From UBA11591 sp040220895 (GTDB lineage: Bacteria > Bacteroidota > Bacteroidia > Flavobacteriales_E > Vicingaceae): a DNA stretch of 64,000 nt. Made by a program: the position numbers and the translations under genes. Numbering within the stretch: position 1 is the stretch's first letter; every line of letters starts with the position of its first letter. This document shows, one piece after another, positions 43,469-52,670 of this stretch. The notes beneath the pieces are model-generated. The model worked only from the letters and a program-made list of their open reading frames with translations. It was not told the origin of the DNA and searched no databases. The stretch lies in NCBI GenBank assembly GCA_040220895.1, contig JAVJVY010000020.1:1-64000 (forward strand), given 5' to 3'.

Positions 43469-45373
43469 ATGTTTGGTATGATTGGATTGAAGCGCTTTTT
43501 CGCCTTTTCAATGCTAGTAGTATTTGCCGATTTGTATTCGCAAGATATGGCCGACACGGTTTTGTTGCGAACCATTAATGTTATTGACAGCGCTCAGCGC
43601 GCGGTTTCGGGCAATATGGCATACGAATTTGATTCATCCTCATTGGTGACATACAGCGCTCAGAACTCTGGGACATTTCTTCAACATGAGACCGGAATCT
43701 TTGTGAAAAATTATGGGCCGGGATCCTCATCTTCCTTAACCTACAGAGGAGGTACTGCTTCTCATACAAAAGTTTATTGGGAGGGCCTGAACATCGACAA
43801 TGCCATGTTGGGTCAAAGTGATGCAAGTCTGTTAATGATCGGACCCGATATGGGGCTGGAATTTCTGAAATCCGGAAACTCCTTATCCGTTGGAGCCGGG
43901 GGTTTTGGCGGGATATTAAATTTTCATCCTGGACAGCACGAATGGGAAGGTCTAAAACTCGGCGCTTTTACCGAAGCTGCCAGTTTTGGCAGGAATACCG
44001 GCCAACTAAATCTTTTTTGGGGGAATGGAAAGATGAAGTTTGAATCATACCTGAGCGGAGTGTTGGCGGAAAACAACTTTCAATACCGCGATTATATAGA
44101 TGATGACGAGGTTAAGTTCCGTGAAAATGCAACTTCAAAACAGATTCAATGGATTCCAAAGTTGTCTTTCAAAATTGGAGAAAAGAGTGAATTCTACCTC
44201 TCTTCCTGGATCACTGAATCGGAGCGTCAAATTCCCTCTGCCATTGGCACTGCAAATGGGGGAGCAATCCAAAACGATCGTTGGAAAAAGTTTTTAATAG
44301 GTTGGAATTACCGAGAAAAAGCGGTTGAGATTGATTTCAAATCTTCGCTGATGAGGGATGAACTTTATTACAGGCAGCCGAATCTGGGTATTGAATCCAA
44401 TAACAACGTAGAGTCAAGCAAAAGTTTGCTGTCGCTTAGACTTGGCCTTGGAAATCATTGGCAAAATGAGATTCAATTGAAAGGCGATTTTTATCGCGTT
44501 GTGAGTAACAATTATAGCGAAGACATTAATGATCAAAACATTGGCATCAATGAGTCACTAAATTACCATCGCCGACGATTTTTTTTTAGCGCTGCATTGA
44601 GAATGGAAAAATGGCAAAATTCGGATGCTGCTTTTATGCCGTCCTTCAGAATAGCCCATGCACCAATTGCTTCGATACCAAACTTAACGGTATTCACGGA
44701 CTTAAGCCACAACGTGCGTTTTCCGTCATTAAATGAGCGATTCTGGCAAGATCTTGGAAACGTAAATCTGGATCAGGAAAAGGCGCGCAGCGCGGAACTT
44801 GGAACAAGTTTTAAAAAGAAAAATTCCCATCTCGATCTGCACATGCAACTTAGTGCATTTGCTTCAAATGTGTCCGATTTGATCGCGTGGATTCCGGATA
44901 ACTCGATGATCTGGAGACCCATAAACCTTAGCCGGGTATTGAATCGAGGTCTTGAAACCGAATTGACCATTCACACCTTGGGAAGTGGAATTCAATTGCA
45001 CGGCTTCGCCAATTATATCTATACCATATCAGAAAACCAGAATGAGAACGAAACCAGGGATGGTCAATTAATTTATGTTCCAATGCATAAGTTTTCTTGT
45101 CGGATTTCCTTGAATTATGCCAGCTATTTTTTACAATACAGGCAGGTGATCACTTCAAGTTTGCGCGTTAATTCCGACCTGTCCAATAACATTCCGCTCA
45201 GTTCACCGATCTCATTAGAAGTGGGTAAGAATATTCGCTTCAAGTCAAATTCCATTGAATTATCGGCGGGAGTAGATAACGTACTAAATGAATCTTATCA
45301 GTATGTGCAGCATATGCCTATGCCCCTTAGATACTATCGACTCAGCATTAAATACAACTTAAATCAGCAATAA
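43469..45373 (+). CDS. btuB: TonB-dependent outer-membrane receptor, BtuB type
   Basis: This 634-residue beta-barrel receptor has a signal peptide (about 1-24), a plug domain at about 35-150 (GPGSSSSLTYRGGTASHTKVYWEG near 90 is its conserved loop), and a 22-strand-type barrel to the C-terminus, which ends in alternating aromatic residues (YYRLSIKYNLNQQ). The cobalamin riboswitch directly upstream and the BtuFCD genes downstream make vitamin B12 or a corrinoid the likely substrate. It lacks the N-terminal Ig-like extension of SusC-type receptors. The ATG at 43469 is taken as start; ATG 43478, three codons later, is possible. Two bases separate it from the next gene. Confidence 0.9.
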   Translation: MFGMIGLKRFFAFSMLVVFADLYSQDMADTVLLRTINVIDSAQRAVSGNMAYEFDSSSLVTYSAQNSGTFLQHETGIFVKNYGPGSSSSLTYRGGTASHTKVYWEGLNIDNAMLGQSDASLLMIGPDMGLEFLKSGNSLSVGAGGFGGILNFHPGQHEWEGLKLGAFTEAASFGRNTGQLNLFWGNGKMKFESYLSGVLAENNFQYRDYIDDDEVKFRENATSKQIQWIPKLSFKIGEKSEFYLSSWITESERQIPSAIGTANGGAIQNDRWKKFLIGWNYREKAVEIDFKSSLMRDELYYRQPNLGIESNNNVESSKSLLSLRLGLGNHWQNEIQLKGDFYRVVSNNYSEDINDQNIGINESLNYHRRRFFFSAALRMEKWQNSDAAFMPSFRIAHAPIASIPNLTVFTDLSHNVRFPSLNERFWQDLGNVNLDQEKARSAELGTSFKKKNSHLDLHMQLSAFASNVSDLIAWIPDNSMIWRPINLSRVLNRGLETELTIHTLGSGIQLHGFANYIYTISENQNENETRDGQLIYVPMHKFSCRISLNYASYFLQYRQVITSSLRVNSDLSNNIPLSSPISLEVGKNIRFKSNSIELSAGVDNVLNESYQYVQHMPMPLRYYRLSIKYNLNQQ

Positions 45374-45374
45374 A

Positions 45375-46400
45375 ATGAAAAAACTAATACTTATATCCTC
45401 ATTCATATTTTCACTGTTATCGTGCTCAAAAGATGAAAATCCCATTGTACAAACAATCGTGCCAGATCTAAGCGGTGGAGTGATCGTATTAAATGAGGGT
45501 AGCTTTCAAGGTAATAATGCCTCTTTGACATATCGCAGTCCCAGTGGGGAAGTTTCTCAAGATTTGTTTGACAGGGTCAACGGCCGTAAATTGGGAGATA
45601 TTCTTCATTCAGCTTCCATTATTGACGGTCAGTTGTTTTTGGTGATTAATAATAGTCAGAAGATCGAAGCACTGAATCCCTCTAATTTAAAGTCAGTGGA
45701 TGCGATCGAAGGTTTCAGGTCGCCGAGGTTCATTGTCAAACTTGCGCAGGGTCAAAATGCCTGGGTGAGCAATTTCAAGCTCGATGGCGGTGAAAACGAA
45801 ATAGACATCGTTAACCTGAACAACCATGAAAAAATAGGCGCTATTCAGGTTCAGGGGTGGTGCGAACAAATGTTGCAGGTTGGGAACAAGCTTTATATCG
45901 CCAACACGGGATCAGATCAACTGATCGTTGCTGAAAACGGGAGTCTGCGATACCTGAAGACACCTCCCCAACCAACAGACATGATTGTTGATGCAGATGG
46001 AATTATCTGGCTGCTGTGTTCGGGTGGATTTCAAGAAAACCAAGCAGCACTGTGCAAGGTAGACCCGGAAACAGAACAGATCATTGATACCTTGAGATTC
46101 AAAAACAGCATGGCCTTTCCTTCAAAACTGGTGACTGATTCAGAGAAAAAGCGAATGTACTTCTTTGAAAATGGTCTTTATTCCATGAGCATTTATGACC
46201 AGGCCATACCCGAAGCACCTTTCATTGCCGCCAATGGGTCATTTTACGGATTGGGCATCGCCCCGAACACCGGCAATATATTCATCGGAGACGCCGTTGA
46301 TTATTCGTCAAAAGGGAAAGTGCACATCTATGATGCCAATGGCGTATTCATCGAATCCTTTGATGCCGGTTACCTGCCTAATGGCTTTCTATTTCGTTAG
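45375..46400 (+). CDS. BtuG-like surface lipoprotein, beta-propeller (YncE/DUF5074 type)
   Basis: This 341-residue lipoprotein (signal ending SLLSC, Cys at about 17) contains propeller blades of the YncE/DUF5074 type: NEGSFQGNNASLTYRSPSG near 37, DILHSASIIDGQLFLVINNS near 75, GNKLYIANTGSDQLIV near 170, and PTDMIVDADGIIWLLCSGG near 200. Bacteroides BtuG proteins of this fold bind B12 very tightly at the cell surface and hand it to BtuB. The position directly after a riboswitch-controlled BtuB gene supports the same role. It begins two bases after the btuB stop, so the two are coupled. Binding residues cannot be checked by eye. Confidence 0.8.
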   Translation: MKKLILISSFIFSLLSCSKDENPIVQTIVPDLSGGVIVLNEGSFQGNNASLTYRSPSGEVSQDLFDRVNGRKLGDILHSASIIDGQLFLVINNSQKIEALNPSNLKSVDAIEGFRSPRFIVKLAQGQNAWVSNFKLDGGENEIDIVNLNNHEKIGAIQVQGWCEQMLQVGNKLYIANTGSDQLIVAENGSLRYLKTPPQPTDMIVDADGIIWLLCSGGFQENQAALCKVDPETEQIIDTLRFKNSMAFPSKLVTDSEKKRMYFFENGLYSMSIYDQAIPEAPFIAANGSFYGLGIAPNTGNIFIGDAVDYSSKGKVHIYDANGVFIESFDAGYLPNGFLFR

Positions 46401-46487
46401 CCTTTTTCTGTACGACATCATGCGGAATAGGTGCCTTTGGGAAGTTTTGCGATATTTGTACATTGACCAAATACCGTCAAGTTTCAA

Positions 46488-49400
46488 ATGCTGACAAGAA
46501 TAATCTTAAAGTATTGTTTAATAGCGCTATGCGCTATCTCACCTCAAGTGTTAATCGCACAGGAATGGGCCTTAATCATTGACGGAGGTGTTGAATCGCA
46601 AAATGACAAGAGTGATCTTACCGGCGCCAAGGTTATTGTTTACCGCAACGGCTCTAAATCTGATACCAAAACCACTGATGCGAAAGGTAAATTTGAACTG
46701 AGGCTTTCACCCAATGCCACATACAAATTAGAATTTACTTACCCGGGTTATGTTACAAAACGCATTGCCTTTAACACAAAGAATGTCCCCCCAGAAGCTG
46801 CAGAAGCAGGGGATTTCGATTTCAAATTTGACATCTCCCTCTTTAAGGCAGTTGAGGGCTTGGATGTCAGTATCTTGAACAAACCCCTTGCCGAAATCTC
46901 TTATGATCCCAGCATCTACACCTTCAATTACGATAAAGAGTATACCAAGACGGTCAAGGCTCAGATCGAAAAACTACAAGAAGAATGGGAAGCAAAGATG
47001 GCTGCCGAAGAAGCAGCTGCCAAGGCCAAAGAAAAAGAATATCAGACAATTATGGCTGACGGAGCCAAGGCAGAAGCCAGGGGAGATTATAAACAGGCCA
47101 TAGCTTCTTTCGATGCTGCCCTGCTCATTAAGCCGGGCGATAGCAATGCCGCTTCCAAAAAAGAAGATGCTCAGAAAAAATACGAAAAAGACCAAGCCGA
47201 GAAAAACAAAGAAAAGGCGTACGAAGAGGCCATCGAAAATGCGGAGTTAGCACTTTATGATAAAAAGTACAAAGTCGCCGAAGCTGAATTCGGTAAGGCC
47301 TTGGAAGCGAAAGCCGGTGACACCTATGCCAGGGACCAATTAAAAGAAGTCCGGGATATTATGGCTAACGAAGCAAGATCCGAACAGGCTTACCTGGCAG
47401 CTATTTCTAAAGGCGATGCCTTTATGCAGCAAAAGAAATACCTGGAAGCAAAAGGGGAGTATACTAAAGCAAAAGAGGCCAAACCATCAGAAGAATATCC
47501 AAAAATTCAACTTGAACAGGTTGAAGCCCTGTTGGTTGCCGATGCTCAGCGAGAATCAGAGTACATAAAAGCCATTGAACGCGGAGAGAGTGCCATGGAA
47601 AGCAAAGACTATGAAGCCGCCAAAGCTGCATTCCAGCAAGCCGGAGACGTTAAGCCAGCCGAAAAGTACCCTAAAGACCAACTGGCCAAGATTACTGCAA
47701 TTTTGGCTGAGATTGAGCTCCAAAACAGTAATTACGAAGCTGCTATAAAAAAGGCTGATGCAGCGCTGGCAAAGAATGAATTCGAACCTGCAAAGGCAGC
47801 ATACAAACAGGCTTTGGATCTAAAACCAAATGAAAAATACCCCCAAGATCAGATTGCCGCCATTACGGCTAAAATAGAAGAACTGGCCACCCTGCAAAAG
47901 CAATACGCCGAATTAATTGCGGATGCCGATAAGCGCTACACGGAGAAAGACTACATATCGGCAAAAGCTGAATACACCAAAGCTTTGGAATTAATGCCAA
48001 ATGAGAATCACCCTAAAACCAGGATTGCTGAGATATCGTCTATTTTGGAAGCAGAGGCCAAATTGGACGAAGACTATAAACACGCTATTGAAAATGCCGA
48101 CAATGCCTTTAAAGCAAAGGATTTCCAGTCGGCTAAGTTTGAGTATCAATCTGCATTGAAATACAAACCAGAAGAGGCCTATCCGAAAGAACAACTGACC
48201 GAAATAGAAGGGCTTTTGGCAGAATTAGCAAAAAAAGACGAACAGTATAATTCGGCTATAAAATCCGCAGACAACGCTTTCTCGGCGGAGAACTTTGATG
48301 AGGCTAAGAAAGGTTATAACACGGCATTGGGTATTAAGCCTGAAGAAGAATACCCTAAATCACAGCTCGCAATAGTTGAGAACAAGATTGTGGAATTGGC
48401 CAATCTCAATAAGCAGTATGACGCAGCCATTGCCAGCGGTGACCAGCAAAAGGCACAAGGTAAGTTTGAAGATGCAAAGGCCTCTTTTGAAAAGGCCCTG
48501 GCGATGAAACCATCAGAGGCATATCCCAAGGAACAAATTGCGGCCATTTCTAGCCTGATAGCAGAATCCCAGAAAAGAGATGATGACTACAAGAAGCTCA
48601 TTGCCGAAGGAGACGCTGCCTTGGATACAAAGAATTATGATCAGGCAAAAAAATCCTTCAGCTCTGCTTCGGCATTGAAGCCCGAAGAGGCTTATCCCAA
48701 GGAGAAAATTTCGGAAATTGAGAAAGCCATTGCAGAACAGGCTAAGAACAGAGCCGATTATGACAATGCCATCGCCGAAGCAGATAAATTGTTCAATTCA
48801 GGATCGTTAAAAGAAGCTTTGCCGCTTTATCAACAAGCTGCAGGGCTCATCGAAGGTGAATCATATCCGGTAAACCAGATAGCCTTGATCGATAATAAGT
48901 TAAAAGAATTGGCTGATCTTCAAGCAAATTATACTCAAGCCATTACCAAGGCTGAAGACGCAGAAAAATCCTCGAATCTTCCATTGGCCCTCGCTTCCTA
49001 TAAAGAGGCATTAGATCTAAAGCCAGAAGAAGCATATCCTAAAGAGAAGATCAAGTCTTTGACCGATCTGATTGCAGAGAATACGAAAAAAGATGAAGAG
49101 TATAAGGCCACTATTGAACTGGCCGATCAGGCATTGGCAGGTGCAGAATATGACATAGCCATTGCCCAGTATAAAAAAGCACAAACCATCAAACCAGAAG
49201 AATCATACCCGGCAGAAAAACTGGCGGAATCTGAGAAACTCAAAGCGGATGCACTTGCTGCCATTGAATTGGCAAATAAGCAGCAAGCTGAATACGATGA
49301 CTTTATAAAACAAGGCGATGCCTTGTTCGAAAAGAAAGATTTTGCGGCATCGAAAGAAAAATATGTCGCCGCACTGGATATAAAACCCCAGGAAACATAT

Positions 49401-52400
49401 CCTAAATCGCGCATAGGAGAAATTGATGACGCACTGGCCAACGAGGCTGAACGCGAGGCGAGAGATAATAAGTACAACAACCTTATAGCAGCAGCAGACA
49501 AAGCTTTTGCTTCAAAGGACTGGGAAAATGCACGGTCTGCATACAATGAAGCTCAGGGGGTAAAACCCGGAGAGACTTATCCCACCGAACAACTAAAGGC
49601 CATCGATGCCAGTATCGCCGAAGCTGCTGCGCTTGCCGCTCAGGCTGATGCCGAGGCGGCTGAAAAAGAGAAACAGGCAAAATACGATGGCATGATTTCC
49701 GAAGGTGATGCAAGCTTTAAAGCAGAAGATTGGGAAGCGGCCAAAACGGCTTACAAAGGGGCAAAGTCGATCAAACCTGAAGAAACTTACCCCGATGATC
49801 AGCTAGTGGCCATTGATGCTGCCATCGCAGCAGCACTGGCTCTTGCATCGGAGCAGGAAAAGGCCATGGCCATCAAGGAAAAACAAGCAAAATACGATGG
49901 CTTAATAGCAGAAGGTGATCGGGCATTTGGGTCCAAGGATTGGTCAAATGCGAAGTCCTTGTTTATCCAGGCACAGAGTATTCTGCCAAACGAGACTTAT
50001 CCATCAGAGCAACTAAAGGCCATCGACCAGGCCATTGCCACTGAAGAGGCCTTAGCAGCCGAAGCCGAAAAACAAGCTGCCGAAGCCGAAAAACAGGCAA
50101 AATACAATGAATTTATCTCTCAAGGCGATGCTTCATTCAAGGCCGAAGATTGGGAGAGTGCAAGAAATGCCTACAACGGTGCAAAGTCAGTTAAACCGAG
50201 TGAATCTTACCCCAATGATCAATTAAAGGCCATTGACCAGGCTATAGCTGCTGCTGCCGCGTTGGCTACAAAAAGCGAATTAGATGCCGCACGCAGAGAA
50301 CGCGAGGCAAACTACCTGTCAAAAATAGCAGAGGGAGATGCCGCATTCAAGGGAAAGGATTGGGATGTGGCCAGATCAGCCTATAAAGCTGCTCAGGCCA
50401 TTAAAACCGATGAAACTTACCCTGAGGAGCAATTAGCCGCATTGGAGGAAGCAGTGGCGGCTGAAGCAGCCTTGGCTGCCCAAATGGAAAAAGAGTCTGC
50501 CATCCAAGAACGCAATAAAAAATATCAACTTGCCATAGACGCAGCTGACAAGGCTTTTAGGTCCGAAGCCTGGGAAGACGCAAAGACTAATTATAATGAG
50601 GCACTGGCTATCAAGTCGGGTGAGACATATCCTATCGACCAGTTGAAACTGATCGACGAAAAAATTGCCAATCAAGGTGAATCAGCCAAGAGAGAGGAAT
50701 ATGAAGCATACATCAGTACTGCAGACCGGGCCTTTAAAGCAAAAGATTGGACGTCCGCAGAAAGTAATTATAAATCAGCACAAGCCATTCTGCCAAACGA
50801 GGATTATCCTGCAAATCAGCTTGCTCGCATTGCAGAAACATTGAGCAAGCAGCAATCAATAGCGCTGGCAAAAGAAAATGAGGAGAAATACCGTCAACTC
50901 ATTGGCGATGCCGATCAACTATATGCCGTTGAGGATTGGCAAGCTTCGAAAATGAAATACAAAGAAGCCCTTTCGGTCAAAGCCGAAGAAGTTTACCCAA
51001 AAAATCAAATTGCCTTGATTGAAGAAAAAATTGCTGAAAAGCAGAATGCCAGTGCGAACAAGGAATCAAAGTACAAGGAGCTCATAAGCGAAGCCGATCT
51101 CGCCTTTGGCAAACAATCATATAATCAAGCTAAATCTGCTTACGAAAAGGCCCTGGCAGTCAAGGCAAATGAGAGTTACCCAAAGCAAAGAATCGCTGAA
51201 ATACAAAAGATACTCGATGAAAAAGAGGCTGCGCTTTCACTGCAGAATGAGGAATCTAAAAAGAAAGAGGACTATCGAAATATGATAAGCAAGGCGGATA
51301 GTGAATTTAATTCAAAGGATTATCAATCTGCCAAAAGGGATTATCGGTCTGCGCTGGGAATACTACCCGAGGAAACATATCCCAAGAATAAAATTTCAGA
51401 AATTGACAAATTATTGTTACAAGCAAAGGCACCTGCCACCGAAGTAAGACCAGCAAGACCATCTTCGGGTATGTCTGAAGCCGAAGTGGCTGCGATGATG
51501 TTGAAATGGCAACAGGAGAGGGATAAGGCAAAGGTTGACGAACTCAATCAATACCAGTCAGAACTAAAAGAAGCGGGCGATGATCGCGTATCAAATTCCG
51601 AAGAGCGCCGGCTGGACGCAAATGATGACCTTGACAACCTGGAAGTTACATTAAGGGAATCGAATAAGGCTGGAGCAAAGCGTAACTTAGAAGAGGCGGC
51701 ATTAATTGATGGCGTGCGAGAAGATCAGCGCGATTTTGCGGAAGATAAGTTTAAAGAATCGGAGAATAAGCGGAATGACATCTATTCGGACCTGGAAGTA
51801 TCAGAAATGGGCCAACGTGAAATGAAAGAAAAGGGAAACAGACTTTACGAGTTAAACACCGAAGTCATGACCACCGGTAAGATAGAGTATCAGCGCCAGA
51901 ATGAATCAAGCCAAAAAGCCGAAAGTGATGCACTAAGAGAAAGCCACGGCGAACTGGTTGACCTTGAAGAAGACATCCGGGAGGAAAAAGAACGTGGAAT
52001 GGATCATTACATGGAAGAAGTTGAGCGAATTAGGCGCGATAATGAGCTGGTGGCGACCACTACTAATTCCTGGACTGAATCTTCCAAAGACCGCAGAGCT
52101 GATTCCTACGACAACATTGTTGAATTGGAGGAGAATATTCGGAGTTTCAAGACGGATAACAAAGAAAGTTATTCGAATAACACCGAAAAATACTGGAAAG
52201 ATGTTGAAGATATGGGAGATTATGCGGATCGCAAGAATAATGAATCCCTTCAAAGACGAAACAAATCATACGGCGCCATTACTGACTATAGCCAGGAAAT
52301 AGCGGAAGTTACGCAAGAAAAGAACAATCAGTACATGGAAAAAAATGAAGCGTTACTCAGGGATCAAAATGCCATAAGTGATTTTCAAGCGCAACTCTCG

Positions 52401-52670
52401 GCCAATGCCAATGAAAAACGCCTTGAATTTGATCGTAACTTCTACACAGGTGAAGATAAGCCCAGGTACCCCGAAAAAGCGAGCCAGTACCCCCAAGGTG
52501 TGACTGAGGAAAGCTTTGAAGAAGACGATGCCTACGTGATTAAACGAGTTGTGGTAAGCGGAGAGAACATCGATGAATATCAGAAAGTATTTTACAAATG
52601 GGGTGGGGTGTTCTACAAGAAAAACGGTGAATCAACAACCGAAGTTATTTGGAACAATGAGACCAAATGA
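46488..52670 (+). CDS. Giant periplasmic protein with 24 TPR-like repeats in the cobalamin operon
   Basis: This 2060-residue protein has a signal peptide (about 1-25, ending LIAQ). An Ig-like carboxypeptidase-regulatory domain (about 26-125) and a YDPSIYTFNYDKEYT linker follow. Residues about 185-1643 hold 24 tandem units of about 60 residues. Each reads roughly Y..AI..AD.AF..KDY..AK..Y..AL.IKP.E.YP..QL..I...I, a TPR-like helix pair plus a third helix. The tail (about 1644-2010) is highly charged and predicted coiled coil, and the last 45 residues are a compact motif with YKWGGVFYKKNGES. No membrane anchor or T9SS sorting domain is present, so it should stay in the periplasm. It is flanked by btuG-like and btuF genes and overlaps btuF by four bases (ATGA). 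Function unknown; a scaffold role in corrinoid uptake is inference. Confidence 0.85.
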   Translation: MLTRIILKYCLIALCAISPQVLIAQEWALIIDGGVESQNDKSDLTGAKVIVYRNGSKSDTKTTDAKGKFELRLSPNATYKLEFTYPGYVTKRIAFNTKNVPPEAAEAGDFDFKFDISLFKAVEGLDVSILNKPLAEISYDPSIYTFNYDKEYTKTVKAQIEKLQEEWEAKMAAEEAAAKAKEKEYQTIMADGAKAEARGDYKQAIASFDAALLIKPGDSNAASKKEDAQKKYEKDQAEKNKEKAYEEAIENAELALYDKKYKVAEAEFGKALEAKAGDTYARDQLKEVRDIMANEARSEQAYLAAISKGDAFMQQKKYLEAKGEYTKAKEAKPSEEYPKIQLEQVEALLVADAQRESEYIKAIERGESAMESKDYEAAKAAFQQAGDVKPAEKYPKDQLAKITAILAEIELQNSNYEAAIKKADAALAKNEFEPAKAAYKQALDLKPNEKYPQDQIAAITAKIEELATLQKQYAELIADADKRYTEKDYISAKAEYTKALELMPNENHPKTRIAEISSILEAEAKLDEDYKHAIENADNAFKAKDFQSAKFEYQSALKYKPEEAYPKEQLTEIEGLLAELAKKDEQYNSAIKSADNAFSAENFDEAKKGYNTALGIKPEEEYPKSQLAIVENKIVELANLNKQYDAAIASGDQQKAQGKFEDAKASFEKALAMKPSEAYPKEQIAAISSLIAESQKRDDDYKKLIAEGDAALDTKNYDQAKKSFSSASALKPEEAYPKEKISEIEKAIAEQAKNRADYDNAIAEADKLFNSGSLKEALPLYQQAAGLIEGESYPVNQIALIDNKLKELADLQANYTQAITKAEDAEKSSNLPLALASYKEALDLKPEEAYPKEKIKSLTDLIAENTKKDEEYKATIELADQALAGAEYDIAIAQYKKAQTIKPEESYPAEKLAESEKLKADALAAIELANKQQAEYDDFIKQGDALFEKKDFAASKEKYVAALDIKPQETYPKSRIGEIDDALANEAEREARDNKYNNLIAAADKAFASKDWENARSAYNEAQGVKPGETYPTEQLKAIDASIAEAAALAAQADAEAAEKEKQAKYDGMISEGDASFKAEDWEAAKTAYKGAKSIKPEETYPDDQLVAIDAAIAAALALASEQEKAMAIKEKQAKYDGLIAEGDRAFGSKDWSNAKSLFIQAQSILPNETYPSEQLKAIDQAIATEEALAAEAEKQAAEAEKQAKYNEFISQGDASFKAEDWESARNAYNGAKSVKPSESYPNDQLKAIDQAIAAAAALATKSELDAARREREANYLSKIAEGDAAFKGKDWDVARSAYKAAQAIKTDETYPEEQLAALEEAVAAEAALAAQMEKESAIQERNKKYQLAIDAADKAFRSEAWEDAKTNYNEALAIKSGETYPIDQLKLIDEKIANQGESAKREEYEAYISTADRAFKAKDWTSAESNYKSAQAILPNEDYPANQLARIAETLSKQQSIALAKENEEKYRQLIGDADQLYAVEDWQASKMKYKEALSVKAEEVYPKNQIALIEEKIAEKQNASANKESKYKELISEADLAFGKQSYNQAKSAYEKALAVKANESYPKQRIAEIQKILDEKEAALSLQNEESKKKEDYRNMISKADSEFNSKDYQSAKRDYRSALGILPEETYPKNKISEIDKLLLQAKAPATEVRPARPSSGMSEAEVAAMMLKWQQERDKAKVDELNQYQSELKEAGDDRVSNSEERRLDANDDLDNLEVTLRESNKAGAKRNLEEAALIDGVREDQRDFAEDKFKESENKRNDIYSDLEVSEMGQREMKEKGNRLYELNTEVMTTGKIEYQRQNESSQKAESDALRESHGELVDLEEDIREEKERGMDHYMEEVERIRRDNELVATTTNSWTESSKDRRADSYDNIVELEENIRSFKTDNKESYSNNTEKYWKDVEDMGDYADRKNNESLQRRNKSYGAITDYSQEIAEVTQEKNNQYMEKNEALLRDQNAISDFQAQLSANANEKRLEFDRNFYTGEDKPRYPEKASQYPQGVTEESFEEDDAYVIKRVVVSGENIDEYQKVFYKWGGVFYKKNGESTTEVIWNNETK
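47040..51417 (+). repeat. Array of 24 tandem TPR-like repeat units
   Basis: The units can be counted by their ExYPxxQ anchor (units 1 and 2 lack the YP, unit 6 has HP). Unit spacing averages about 61 residues. Units 15-22 form a subfamily with Trp at the KDW position and, in several cases, long Ala/Glu/Lys/Gln linkers; units 3-14 and 23-24 mostly have Tyr or Phe there. Units 16 and 18 are especially alike (GDASFKAEDWE), suggesting duplication of a two-unit block. Confidence 0.85.

Noticed and set aside
51958..52302. Second open frame inside the tail of the giant repeat protein gene
   Set aside because: Composition and position show a frame shadow of the coiled-coil coding region.
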